Assembly (NCBI RefSeq): GCF_018595675.2
Contig: NZ_CP092333.1
Coordinates: 3,186,001-3,250,000, forward strand
DNA length: 64,000 bases
DNA from: Flavihumibacter fluvii
GTDB taxonomy: Bacteria; Bacteroidota; Bacteroidia; Chitinophagales; Chitinophagaceae
Reading direction: 5' to 3'
Part shown: piece by piece, positions 44,952-53,919 of the stretch
Layout of the letters: each line of letters starts with the position of its first letter
How positions within the stretch are numbered: position 1 is the first letter of the stretch
Program-made: the position numbers and the translations under genes
Notes under the pieces: generated by a model
Seen by the model: only the letters and a program-made list of their open reading frames with translations
The model's database searches: none
What the model was told of the DNA's origin: nothing

Positions 44952-47288
44952 ATGTGGCAAAAACTTGGCTCCCTGGTTCTTAAGTACAGGATTCCCCTCC
45001 TGATTTCCCTGCTTGCGGCAACCGCTTTCATGGGTTATCATGCCAGTAAGATCCAAATGAGCTATGAGTTTTCGCGGGCGATACCCACCAATAATCCCAA
45101 ATACAAAGACTATATCGCTTTTAAGCAGCAATTCGGGGAAGATGGAAATTTGCTGGTGATCGGGGTGCAAACAGACAAATTATTTACCCAGGCTATTTTC
45201 AACGGTTATACAGCTTTGGCCAGAAAGCTGAAAACAGTAAATGGTGTTGACAATATTTTAAGCGTCCCTGGTGCTTTTAACCTGGTAAAAAATGATTCCT
45301 CAGAAAAATTACAAGCATTCCGGATTTTTGGTGACGGCGAATTAACGCAGGCGCAAATTGATACAGGTGTAGGCATTTTTAAAAATCTGCCGTTTTACCA
45401 GGGGTTATTGTACAATCCTGCAGCCAATGCCTATCTGATGGGACTTGGCATTAACAAGTCGATCCTGGCATCCCCCCAAAGAACGAAAGTGGTGAATGAA
45501 ATATTAGGGCTTTGCGAAACATTTGCCCGGCAACACCAGTTGACGCTACATTACAGCGGCTTGCCATTGATCCGCACTCAAATGGCAGACCGTATTGCCA
45601 AAGAAATGAAATGGTTGCTCTTTGGTTCATTACTCCTGTCTGCGATTATCTTACTACTATTTTTCAGAAGTATTGGTGCAATGCTGATTTCACTGGCAGT
45701 TGTAATTATAGGGGTGATCTGGAGTGTTGGCACCATGCATTTACTGGATTATAAAATCACTTTATTGAACGCCCTTATTCCACCGTTGATCGTAGTGATC
45801 GGAATACCCAATTGTATTTATTTCCTGAATAAATACCATATCTCCTTTAATGAAATCGGTAATAAAAATGCCGCCCTGGAAAAGATGATTGCCAAAATGG
45901 GCATTGTTACCCTGTTTTGTAATATTGCTGCTGCGATCGGATTTGCGGTTTTCGCTTTAACAAAAAGTGCTGTCCTGAAAGAATTTGGGGTTGTTGCCGG
46001 TATAAATATCATGGTGATATTTTTCATATCCCTGATTTTTATTCCTGTTGTATTAAGTTTCCTGCCTTCTCCAAAAACAAGGCACATGCGTTACCTGGAT
46101 AACAAGTGGTTGCTGGCGGTACTCGACCGGCTGGAGATATGGGCACTCAATCACCGCAAAGTTATTTATGGCCTCACGGCGATGGTCACCATTTTGGCCA
46201 TTGCCGGAATGTTCCGGTTAAAATCAGAAGGATTTATTGTAGATGACCTGCCTAAAACAGACCGGATCTACACAGACCTTAAATTCTTTGAACAAAATTT
46301 TAAAGGGGTGATGCCTTTGGAAATAGTGGTAGATACAAAAATTAAAAATGGCCTTAGGAAAAACTCCCTGCAGCTTTTTGAAAAAATAGATTCACTGTCG
46401 CGGTATATCGGCATGCAATCTGAAATGTCAAGGCCATTATCGATTGTGGAAGGTATGAAATTTGCCAAGCAGGCCTATTATGATGGCGATAGCACGAATT
46501 ATGCCCTGCCTAATAGTTTTGATATCAGTTTTTTAGCTGCATACCTCAACCTGAAAGGATCGGGTAAAGACAGTACCAACCAACTGGGCAGGCTGGTTAG
46601 TTCATTTATGGACGAGGACCGGCAGCAAACACGCATTAGTGTCAATATGCAGGATGTCGGCAGTAAAAGATTACCTGAACTGATCGATAATATCAAAGAA
46701 AAAACAAACCTGTATTTTGATTCTGCAAATTATAGGGTAGTCTTTACCGGGAGTAGCGTCACTTTCCTTGAAGGCAGCACTTTTATTATAAACGGATTAA
46801 AAGAAAGTGTTTTCTGGGCCTTCCTTTTAATTGCGCTTTGTATGCTATACCTTTTTAAATCGCTAAGGATACTGTTGTGTTCGCTTATTCCAAATCTTAT
46901 ACCATTGGTGATCACAGCCGGCGTTATGGGATGGGTTGGCATAAAATTAAAACCATCAACAGTGCTTATTTTCAGTGTTGCGCTGGGAATTGCCATTGAT
47001 ATCACCATCCGCTTCCTCGTCAATTTCAAACAAGTACAGGATGAAACATCCAGGAATCACCGGGATGTTGTGATCGAAACCATTCATTCAACAGGTATCA
47101 GTATAATTTATACATCTCTGGTGCTAATAGCCGGATTTATCATTTTCTGTTTCAGTGGATTTGGTGGAACACAATCCCTGGGCTGGCTAACTTCGCTTAC
47201 CCTGGTAGTTGCCACCATCACTAACCTGGTGTTGTTACCTGCATTATTGATTGACCTTTCAAAAGGAAGGAAGAAAATTATTGAATAA
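44952..47288 (+). CDS. MMPL/RND-family exporter
   Basis: A 778-residue inner-membrane protein with two MMPL/RND halves, each with a large loop after the first helix and then a five- to six-helix bundle (about 210-370 and 620-770). Motifs are ALIPPLIVVIGIPNCIYFLN in the first bundle and SVALGIAIDITIRFLVNF in the second, at the sites where proton-relay acidic residues occur in the family. It resembles hopanoid/lipid-type exporters more than tripartite drug pumps, and no periplasmic adaptor or outer-membrane partner is encoded here. Substrate unknown. It is divergent from porZ. Confidence 0.88.
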   Translation: MWQKLGSLVLKYRIPLLISLLAATAFMGYHASKIQMSYEFSRAIPTNNPKYKDYIAFKQQFGEDGNLLVIGVQTDKLFTQAIFNGYTALARKLKTVNGVDNILSVPGAFNLVKNDSSEKLQAFRIFGDGELTQAQIDTGVGIFKNLPFYQGLLYNPAANAYLMGLGINKSILASPQRTKVVNEILGLCETFARQHQLTLHYSGLPLIRTQMADRIAKEMKWLLFGSLLLSAIILLLFFRSIGAMLISLAVVIIGVIWSVGTMHLLDYKITLLNALIPPLIVVIGIPNCIYFLNKYHISFNEIGNKNAALEKMIAKMGIVTLFCNIAAAIGFAVFALTKSAVLKEFGVVAGINIMVIFFISLIFIPVVLSFLPSPKTRHMRYLDNKWLLAVLDRLEIWALNHRKVIYGLTAMVTILAIAGMFRLKSEGFIVDDLPKTDRIYTDLKFFEQNFKGVMPLEIVVDTKIKNGLRKNSLQLFEKIDSLSRYIGMQSEMSRPLSIVEGMKFAKQAYYDGDSTNYALPNSFDISFLAAYLNLKGSGKDSTNQLGRLVSSFMDEDRQQTRISVNMQDVGSKRLPELIDNIKEKTNLYFDSANYRVVFTGSSVTFLEGSTFIINGLKESVFWAFLLIALCMLYLFKSLRILLCSLIPNLIPLVITAGVMGWVGIKLKPSTVLIFSVALGIAIDITIRFLVNFKQVQDETSRNHRDVVIETIHSTGISIIYTSLVLIAGFIIFCFSGFGGTQSLGWLTSLTLVVATITNLVLLPALLIDLSKGRKKIIE

Positions 47289-47311
47289 GGCTGCCGGATG
47301 GATTTGCCGAA

Positions 47312-48493
47312 TCATTTCAGGACTTCAGATAGTTTTTGATCCAGGTCGAATCCCCTTAAGTTTTCGGCTATTATGATGCCCTCCGGATTGATGAGTACAT
47401 TATAAGGAATTCCTTCAAATCCAAAGACCTTAACTGATTCGCTATCCCAGAATTTAAGGTCACTCATATGCGACCATTCCAGTTTGTCCGCTTTAATGGC
47501 TTTCAGCCAGGGTTCTTTTTCCTTATCCAGGGAAACGCCAAGAATAGCAAAGTTCCTGTTCCTGTATTTATCGTAAGCCATTACCACATTAGGATTTTCC
47601 TGACGGCATGGGCCACACCAGCTGGCCCAGAAATCAACAAGCAGGAATTTTCCTTTGAAATCAGCAATAGAAATATTTTTACCATTTACATCTGGCATGG
47701 CAAGAGCCGGTGCCGGTTTCCCGATTATGCTCCTGGCGGCTTTCTGCTTTTCCATTTCAGCCATTTGCGTCTGTTGCATGTCGTAGGTGGTCTTCAGCGT
47801 CTTTAGCATCTTGTGTTCCGGGTATTTCTTTACTGCATTATTTAAAGCAAGATCAAAATCTGCCTTTGGCAGGACCCTATTAGATAATCCCAATGCAAAA
47901 AGGCTGACAGACGGACCTTTGGCATTGCTAATAAAGTTTTTCATATACACCGACAACGAATTAATGTATTCATTCTTCTGGTTGGTTGCCACCAGTATCA
48001 GGCTGTCTGAGCCGCCAAATTGCTTCAGGCTGTCGAGTTTGCCAAATACCGAGTTGATCTGCTGGCTGCGGTCACTGTATTGCTGTACGAATTCCTGTAT
48101 CTGAATACTGGCTTCGGATCCTTTGACTGTATAATAGTGATCCCGCTTATTCATATCCAGGTCAACCTTAATATCTTCGCCATCATTAACTACCAGGAAT
48201 ACCGGACCATTGTCTACTGCCACCTGGTATATGCCTTCTTCTTTTGCTTTACCTTTCAGGACTACCTGGCCCTTAGTCGATTTTATGGAAAGTGAATCCA
48301 ATATGACCGGGACAGCCTCTCCGCCAAATGGAATTTCTTCCAGAACAATCTTGCGGTTATCCATAGGAATCAGTCCTTCTCCATTCGAATAGTTAACCGT
48401 TACGGTGAAATCACCACCAGACGATGCCTGTTTGCATTGCACCGCAAACAATCCAGCCAATATTGTCACTATCACCAGCTTTTTAGAGATCAT
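47312..48493 (-). CDS. TlpA-like thiol-disulfide lipoprotein
   Basis: A 393-residue periplasm-facing lipoprotein. The signal peptide ends in a lipobox (GLFAVQC, lipidated Cys20). Residues 27-115 look like the DUF4369 domain, a helical linker follows, and residues 255-392 form a thioredoxin-like AhpC/TSA domain with the redox motif WCGPC (Cys293, Cys296) in LVDFWASWCGPCRQENP. Such proteins reduce or isomerise disulfides, often in cytochrome c maturation or envelope repair. The exact partner is not visible. gatB lies 23 bp upstream on the same strand. Confidence 0.88.
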   Translation of the reverse strand: MISKKLVIVTILAGLFAVQCKQASSGGDFTVTVNYSNGEGLIPMDNRKIVLEEIPFGGEAVPVILDSLSIKSTKGQVVLKGKAKEEGIYQVAVDNGPVFLVVNDGEDIKVDLDMNKRDHYYTVKGSEASIQIQEFVQQYSDRSQQINSVFGKLDSLKQFGGSDSLILVATNQKNEYINSLSVYMKNFISNAKGPSVSLFALGLSNRVLPKADFDLALNNAVKKYPEHKMLKTLKTTYDMQQTQMAEMEKQKAARSIIGKPAPALAMPDVNGKNISIADFKGKFLLVDFWASWCGPCRQENPNVVMAYDKYRNRNFAILGVSLDKEKEPWLKAIKADKLEWSHMSDLKFWDSESVKVFGFEGIPYNVLINPEGIIIAENLRGFDLDQKLSEVLK

Positions 48494-48516
48494 GCTGCTA
48501 CTTTATTGTTGAAAAT

Positions 48517-49968
48517 TTATAATTCATTAAGTTTTTGCTCCAGCAAGGTAGTGGTCATTTTGGGATCGGCCTTACCTTTTGAGATTTTCTTAACTTCTCC
48601 CATAAATAAGCCGATCAGGCCCTTTTTGCCTTTTTTATATTCTGCCACTTTATCAGGCATTCTACCGAGCACTTCAGCCACCCATTGCTCAATTTCACCG
48701 GAACCGGCATTTTGCAATAAATTAAGGTTGGCCGCTAATAATGCAGGATCTGCATCTGGGGTCTCCAATAAACGGGGTAATAAACGGGATGAGGCAGATG
48801 AAAAACTTATATTTCCGGAAGACACGAGGTTTACAAGTCCCGCAAGTTGCGCTGGTCGAAGTGGAAATGAATCAATTCCGGCATTGTGTTCATTCATCCA
48901 GGCTTTAACAGGGCCGAGCAGCCAATTGGCGACTGATTTGTATTCTTTGGTGTGGCAGAGAACAGTTTCAAAGTACAATACGCTGTCTTTTTCCTCACTT
49001 AATAATCGGGCATCATAGGCTGGGAGCTGATACTGCTGCATATAGCGCAGTTGAACAGCATCGGGGAGTTCGGGCATGGCAAGGCGGATGCCTTCCAGTT
49101 TTTCGGGCGTCACAACAAATGGGGGAAGGTCCGGATCAGGAAAATACCGGTAATCATTGGCTTCTTCTTTTGACCGAAGGGCAAAAGTGGTACCATGATC
49201 CGCATCAAAACTTCGTGTTTGCTGAATAATTGGTTCTCCACGCTCGGCCATTTCCATCATACGGTGGGCTTCATGTTCAATGGCCCTTTTCACATTCCTG
49301 ATGGAATTCAGGTTTTTTACTTCCACCCTGGTACCTAATTTTTTATCACCCCTGGGCCGGATAGATATATTCGCATCACATCGCATACTACCTTCTTCCA
49401 TATTACCATCGCAGATGCCCAGGAAGCGCACCAGTTTCCTGATTTCAGTTACATAGGCATAGGCTTCTTCTGCGCTGAACAGGTCAGGTTCAGAAACGAT
49501 TTCTATCAGCGGTACCCCAGCCCTGTTATGGTCAATAGCGGTTTTTCCAGGATGGGCATCATGAATACTTTTGCCGGCGTCTTCTTCCAGGTGGATATGG
49601 TGGAGCTGCACTATCCGTTCATGGCCACCCACAAGGATCCTAATGCCACCCCCCTGGCAGATATTATTAATATGCTGAGAGGTCTGGTAGCCTTTCGGCA
49701 GGTCGGGGTAGAAATAATGTTTACGCGCAAACCAATTAACAGAACTAATCGTTGAATTACAAGCCAGCCCCATCCTGATTGCATAATCCACAGCCAGCTT
49801 ATTCAGCCTGGGCAGGGTTCCGGGGTAGGCCAGGGTTATCGGACTGATATGAGTATTTGGATCTCCGCCAAAACTGGCGCTATCCCCACAAAATAATTTC
49901 GTTTGGGTGGATAATTGGGCATGTACTTCAAGGCCGATGACCAGCTCGTATTTCTGCTGTAATTCCAT
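48517..49968 (-). CDS. gatB: Asp-tRNA(Asn)/Glu-tRNA(Gln) amidotransferase subunit B
   Basis: Subunit of GatCAB that binds mischarged tRNA and catalyses its amidation with GatA. The 483-residue protein has the family start VIGLEVHAQLSTQTKLFCGD, LDYAIRMGLA-type segments, the HYFYPDLPKGYQTSQ motif (near residue 85), GVPLIEIVSEPD, NLNSIRNVKRAIEHE and the C-terminal Yqey/GatB domain (about 330-483) ending with the tRNA-binding tail. gatA and gatC are not in this window. A palindromic heptad array (49981-50012) lies just upstream. Confidence 0.96.
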   Translation of the reverse strand: MELQQKYELVIGLEVHAQLSTQTKLFCGDSASFGGDPNTHISPITLAYPGTLPRLNKLAVDYAIRMGLACNSTISSVNWFARKHYFYPDLPKGYQTSQHINNICQGGGIRILVGGHERIVQLHHIHLEEDAGKSIHDAHPGKTAIDHNRAGVPLIEIVSEPDLFSAEEAYAYVTEIRKLVRFLGICDGNMEEGSMRCDANISIRPRGDKKLGTRVEVKNLNSIRNVKRAIEHEAHRMMEMAERGEPIIQQTRSFDADHGTTFALRSKEEANDYRYFPDPDLPPFVVTPEKLEGIRLAMPELPDAVQLRYMQQYQLPAYDARLLSEEKDSVLYFETVLCHTKEYKSVANWLLGPVKAWMNEHNAGIDSFPLRPAQLAGLVNLVSSGNISFSSASSRLLPRLLETPDADPALLAANLNLLQNAGSGEIEQWVAEVLGRMPDKVAEYKKGKKGLIGLFMGEVKKISKGKADPKMTTTLLEQKLNEL

Positions 49969-49980
49969 GATGGTGCAAAT

Positions 49981-50012
49981 GTAGTCAATAGTGACTATTC
50001 ACTATTCACTAC
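49981..50012. repeat. Heptad array E (palindromic, TATTCAC type)
   Basis: A 32 bp imperfect palindrome built of TAGTCAA/TAGTGAC units on the left and two TATTCAC units on the right, with no loop to speak of. It overlaps the PDZ-protein stop codon (50009-50011) and ends 13 bp before the gatB start. Same heptad class as arrays A-D. Confidence 0.85.
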
Positions 50013-51058
50013 AGCTCCGCAGTCCTCAGCTTCCTGGGTAACTTGAGGTCGACCTGTTGTTCTTTATTATCGCGCAGGAATTTTAATGGAAGTACTACTT
50101 TTTTGGCATCTTTTGCAGCCCTTGAAACATCCACGAGTTGGTTGACGCTATTAATTGCAGTACCATCAAATGAGGTGATGATATCGCCTTCTTTCAATCC
50201 GGCTTTCTCAGCAGCAGATTCCTCATCAACATCAAGCACTTTTACCCCTTTTCCATCTTCAGTATCCTGGGCTTTAATACCCAGCTTCGGGCGGTTGTCC
50301 ATCCATTCGAAGCTTTTGAATTCGAAATCTTCGTTCAGGTTGAATCCTGGAGCGGTAGTCGAAATTCTGGGCATTCTTTTCCCCAGGGTGGCGTTCACTT
50401 TTTGTTCTTTACCCGCCCGTTTAATGGTGATGATTATTTTACTATCCGGTTTGTATTTGCCAATTGTTGAACTTAACTGGTCCGGAGATGTAATTGCAGT
50501 AGCGTCAATTTTGGTAATAATATCACCTTCTTTCAATCCGGCTTTTGCAGCGGCACTGCCATCTGTAATCTCGGTAATTACTACACCCTTGTCTGTTTTT
50601 TCTGAACCTACCCCGAGAAATGCACTATTTGGATTTCCATAACCCAAAACGACCGGACCATCATTTTCCATTGTCCAGCTGCCGCCCCTGAAAGCGGACC
50701 TGGGATGGCCGGGGACAGCCAGGCTGAAGGTGTTTCCATCCATTACGATGATATCTTTTTTCAGGACAGCCAACTCTTCATCATTAAATTCATCCAAAGG
50801 CTTGCCATTGACCAAAACCGCATCATCTTTCAGTTCAATCACCAGTTTAACATCTTTCTGGCCCTTTGGGCCTTTACTGCCTTTCTCTCCTTTTGTATCT
50901 GCATCAATATTGCTTTTCCATTTGATGATGATCTGCTCAGAATCATCCAGCTTATCCGGGCTTTTCTTTTTATCCTGGGAAAAAGCCAGGTTCGTCATTA
51001 AAACCAGAAAGCCCAGGCATACTGCAGATGGTGTAAGTATTTTCATATGTTTTTTCAT
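50009..51058 (-). CDS. Exported protein with two PDZ domains
   Basis: A 349-residue protein with a signal peptide (ending near residue 28, NLAFSQ), a charged region with a short collagen-like Gly-X-Y run (GEKGSKGPKGQKD, about 57-69), and two PDZ domains (about 140-225 and 255-345). The PDZ cores are FLGVGSEKTDKGVVITEI with KAGLKEGDIITKIDATAI, and KLGIKAQDTEDGKGVKVLDV with KAGLKEGDIITSFDGTAI. There is no protease domain, so it may be a periplasmic adaptor or chaperone rather than an enzyme. A start at Met5 is also possible. Heptad arrays lie at both ends of the gene (49981-50012 and 51131-51200). Confidence 0.85.
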   Translation of the reverse strand: MKKHMKILTPSAVCLGFLVLMTNLAFSQDKKKSPDKLDDSEQIIIKWKSNIDADTKGEKGSKGPKGQKDVKLVIELKDDAVLVNGKPLDEFNDEELAVLKKDIIVMDGNTFSLAVPGHPRSAFRGGSWTMENDGPVVLGYGNPNSAFLGVGSEKTDKGVVITEITDGSAAAKAGLKEGDIITKIDATAITSPDQLSSTIGKYKPDSKIIITIKRAGKEQKVNATLGKRMPRISTTAPGFNLNEDFEFKSFEWMDNRPKLGIKAQDTEDGKGVKVLDVDEESAAEKAGLKEGDIITSFDGTAINSVNQLVDVSRAAKDAKKVVLPLKFLRDNKEQQVDLKLPRKLRTAEL

Positions 51059-51130
51059 TTACGGCGTTTTTCGTAGATCAAATATAATAGAAAATCCCGA
51101 ACTACGAAATCCTTCGGAAATGTTAAATTA

Positions 51131-51159
51131 GGAAGCAGTGAGCAGGTAGCAGGAAGCAG
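51131..51159. repeat. Heptad array G, left half (GCAG type)
   Basis: Units GAAGCAG, TGAGCAG, GTAGCAG, GAAGCAG. It is partly complementary to the right half at 51166-51200, separated by six bases. It lies between the PDZ gene start and the alaS end. Confidence 0.85.
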
Positions 51160-51165
51160 TAGATC

Positions 51166-51200
51166 CTGCTTTCGGCTCACAGCTTCCTGCTCACAGCTTC
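51166..51200. repeat. Heptad array G, right half, inside alaS 3' end
   Basis: Five degenerate units (CTGCTTT, CGGCTCA, CAGCTTC, CTGCTCA, CAGCTTC). It includes the alaS stop codon (51177-51179) and encodes the last seven residues of AlaS (EAVSRKL). Same class as arrays F1/F2. Confidence 0.85.
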
Positions 51201-53816
51201 TTTCACTGCCGACAGTACTTCCGGCAACCGTCCAGCATCCTGGCCACCAGCTGTAGCCAGGTTCTTTTGCCCACCACCACCGCCCTTGATCAATGGCGCA
51301 ACGATTTCCCTGATGAGTTTACCAGCATCCCAATTACCGCCGGCCACGAGTCCGTCAGAAATGCTTATTGCTACCGAAGGTTTTCCGCCGATATTGGCGC
51401 ATAATACAGCGATATAATTATCCAGTTCATTCTTCAGGTCATAACTGAGTTTTTTCAGGGCATCCGGATTGCTGACCTCTACCATACCGCCAACAAAATT
51501 CATCCCGTTGACGAGTTCATTTTTTTCCAGTAATCCTTTACGGATGCCCACCAGGGCTCGATTCTCCAATGATTCCAATTGTTTGCGCAACTGGGTATTT
51601 TCGGCCAGGGTAGCCTCGATAGCTTTAGGCAATTCTTTGGGATGTTTCAATATTTCTTTCACCTGCTGTAATTGGGCCAGTTGCTCTTTCAACCACTCAG
51701 CGGCAGCCGACCCACTAATAGCTTCGATACGCCTTACACCAGCAGCAACTGCGGATTCGTGCTTCAATTTAAAGTAGCCTAATTCACCAGTGGCTGCAAC
51801 ATGGGTGCCCCCGCAAAGCTCAATGGAATAGGATTTATCCATTACCACCACCCTGACGATGTCGCTATATTTTTCTCCAAATAAAGCCATTGCACCCATG
51901 GAAATGGCTTCGTCCTTTGGCATTTCGTCAATTTGTACGGCAATATTTTCCCTGATCTTTTCATTAACCAGGTCTTCAATTTTTACGATCTCCTCTTCGG
52001 TGAGTTTTGCAAAATGGGAGAAATCAAAACGAAGTTGCTCGGCGTTTACCAATGATCCTTTTTGGGCTACATGGCTACCCAGAACCTGGCGCAGTGCAGC
52101 ATGCAATAAGTGAGTAGCCGAATGGTGTGCTTCTGTTCTATTTCTCAGGGTCCTGTCTACACGCGCAACAACAGGACCATCAATATTCATAGGAAGTTTA
52201 TCCACGTAATGAATGATCAGGTCATTCTCTTTTTTTGTATCAAATACTTTTACTTCACCATCTTCAAATACCAAAATGCCGGAATCACCCACCTGACCGC
52301 CACTTTCAGCATAGAAAGGCGTAGCAGCTAACACAACCTGGTAAGATTCTTTGCCTTTGGCTTTTACTTTACGATACTTCATCACCTTTGTATCAATTTC
52401 CAGTGTATCGTAGCCCAGGAACTCCATTAACGAAGAATTGTCAAGAACAATCCAGTCTTCAGTGTCAACTGCAGTTGCAGCACGGCTGCGGTCTTTTTGC
52501 TGTTGCATTTCCTTTTCAAATCCGGCTTCATCGACCTGTAGGTTATTTTCTCGTCCGATCAAACGGGTAAGGTCAACAGGGAAGCCATAGGTATCATACA
52601 ATTCAAAAGCCGCACTGCCATTAATGGTTGCATGGGGCGTTTTTTGTGCCGATGAAATAATGTCTTCCATTTTTTTCAGTCCCTTATCGAGTGTACGCAG
52701 AAAGCCATCTTCTTCCTCTTTTACCACCTTAGTCACAAAATCAAGCTGTTGGTACAGTTCGGGAAAAACTTTTTCAAACTGGGCTGCCAACACAGGAAGC
52801 AGTTGAAATAATAACGGCTGTTTGTAATCCAGGTAGGAATAATAATAGCGTACTGCCCTGCGTAAGATTCGCCTGATTACATAACCAGCGCCTGTATTTG
52901 AAGGCAATTGTCCATCTGCAATCGTAAAAGCAATGGCCCTGATATGATCCGCGATTACCCGAAAGGCAATATCAGCCCTTGAATCACTGAAGCCATAGAC
53001 CTTTCCGGTAATTTTTGCTGTTGCAGCAATTGTACCGGTGAACACATCGGTATCATAATTAGAAGACTTTCCCTGTAAGACGCGCACCAGCCTTTCCAGC
53101 CCCATACCGGTATCTACATGTGTTGCAGGAAGAGGTTCCAGGCTACCATCCTTCTTTCGGTTGTACTGGATGAATACATTATTCCAGATTTCGATCACTT
53201 GCGGATGGTCTTTATTAACAAGCTGGTTCCCCGGAAGTCTTGCCCGTTCATCATCCGAACGACAATCTACATGGATCTCACTGCATGGGCCACAAGGACC
53301 AGTATCACCCATTTCCCAGAAATTATCTTTTTTATTGCCAAATACAATATGATCCGCGGCCACAAGATTTTGCCATTCTTTCAATGCAATTGATGATGGT
53401 GGAATATTTTCTTTGGCATCGCCTTCGAAAACTGTAACATATAGGCGATCAATGGGGATTTTATAGATCTGGGTTAGCAGTTCCCAGCTCCAGGCAATGG
53501 CATCCTTTTTAAAATAATCGCCAAAGCTCCAATTACCCAGCATTTCAAACATGGTGTGATGATAGGTATCCACCCCAACCTCCTCAAGGTCATTGTGCTT
53601 TCCGCTGACCCGTAAACATTTCTGCGTATCAGCGACCCTGGTATAGGGAGGTTGTTTATTGCCCAAAAAATAATCCTTGAACTGGTTCATCCCGGCATTA
53701 GTGAACAATAGTGTGGGATCATTTTTCACTACAATCGGGGCAGAGGGGACAATTACATGTCCCTTGGAAGCAAAGAAATCGAGAAACTGTTGTCTTATTT
53801 CAGCACTTGTCAGCAT
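51177..53816 (-). CDS. alaS: Alanyl-tRNA synthetase
   Basis: Charges tRNA-Ala and edits mischarged Ser and Gly. From ATG 53816 (MLTSAEIRQQFLDFFASKGH) the protein has 879 residues, normal for the family; the frame open to 53933 adds 39 residues without homology. Features are the class II aminoacylation core (FTNAGMNQFKDYFLG; GDTGPCGPCSEIHVD), the editing domain with ATHLLHAALRQVLGSHV and ELCGGTHVAATGELG zinc ligands, and a C-terminal DHHA1 domain with GGGGGQKNLATAGGQD. The last residues are encoded by heptad array G. A -7 element lies at 53888-53895. Confidence 0.96.
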   Translation of the reverse strand: MLTSAEIRQQFLDFFASKGHVIVPSAPIVVKNDPTLLFTNAGMNQFKDYFLGNKQPPYTRVADTQKCLRVSGKHNDLEEVGVDTYHHTMFEMLGNWSFGDYFKKDAIAWSWELLTQIYKIPIDRLYVTVFEGDAKENIPPSSIALKEWQNLVAADHIVFGNKKDNFWEMGDTGPCGPCSEIHVDCRSDDERARLPGNQLVNKDHPQVIEIWNNVFIQYNRKKDGSLEPLPATHVDTGMGLERLVRVLQGKSSNYDTDVFTGTIAATAKITGKVYGFSDSRADIAFRVIADHIRAIAFTIADGQLPSNTGAGYVIRRILRRAVRYYYSYLDYKQPLLFQLLPVLAAQFEKVFPELYQQLDFVTKVVKEEEDGFLRTLDKGLKKMEDIISSAQKTPHATINGSAAFELYDTYGFPVDLTRLIGRENNLQVDEAGFEKEMQQQKDRSRAATAVDTEDWIVLDNSSLMEFLGYDTLEIDTKVMKYRKVKAKGKESYQVVLAATPFYAESGGQVGDSGILVFEDGEVKVFDTKKENDLIIHYVDKLPMNIDGPVVARVDRTLRNRTEAHHSATHLLHAALRQVLGSHVAQKGSLVNAEQLRFDFSHFAKLTEEEIVKIEDLVNEKIRENIAVQIDEMPKDEAISMGAMALFGEKYSDIVRVVVMDKSYSIELCGGTHVAATGELGYFKLKHESAVAAGVRRIEAISGSAAAEWLKEQLAQLQQVKEILKHPKELPKAIEATLAENTQLRKQLESLENRALVGIRKGLLEKNELVNGMNFVGGMVEVSNPDALKKLSYDLKNELDNYIAVLCANIGGKPSVAISISDGLVAGGNWDAGKLIREIVAPLIKGGGGGQKNLATAGGQDAGRLPEVLSAVKEAVSRKL

Positions 53817-53857
53817 AAATTCGGAATGATTCTTGGTGAATTTTATACTTCGCCCGC

Positions 53858-53865
53858 TATATTTG
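53858..53865 (+). promoter_or_regulatory. -7 promoter element for the M23 peptidase gene
   Basis: TATATTTG matches TAnnTTTG exactly, 54 bp before the start codon at 53920, in the alaS/M23 divergent region. Confidence 0.45.
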
Positions 53866-53887
53866 TAAACAGCCGGAGAAAGTGGTG

Positions 53888-53895
53888 CAAAGCTA
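53888..53895 (-). promoter_or_regulatory. -7 promoter element for alaS
   Basis: Reads TAGCTTTG on the minus strand, an exact TAnnTTTG match, 71 bp before the alaS start at 53816. The divergent M23 element lies between it and alaS. Confidence 0.45.
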
Positions 53896-53919
53896 AGGAA
53901 ATGGGCTGTGCAGGCATAT

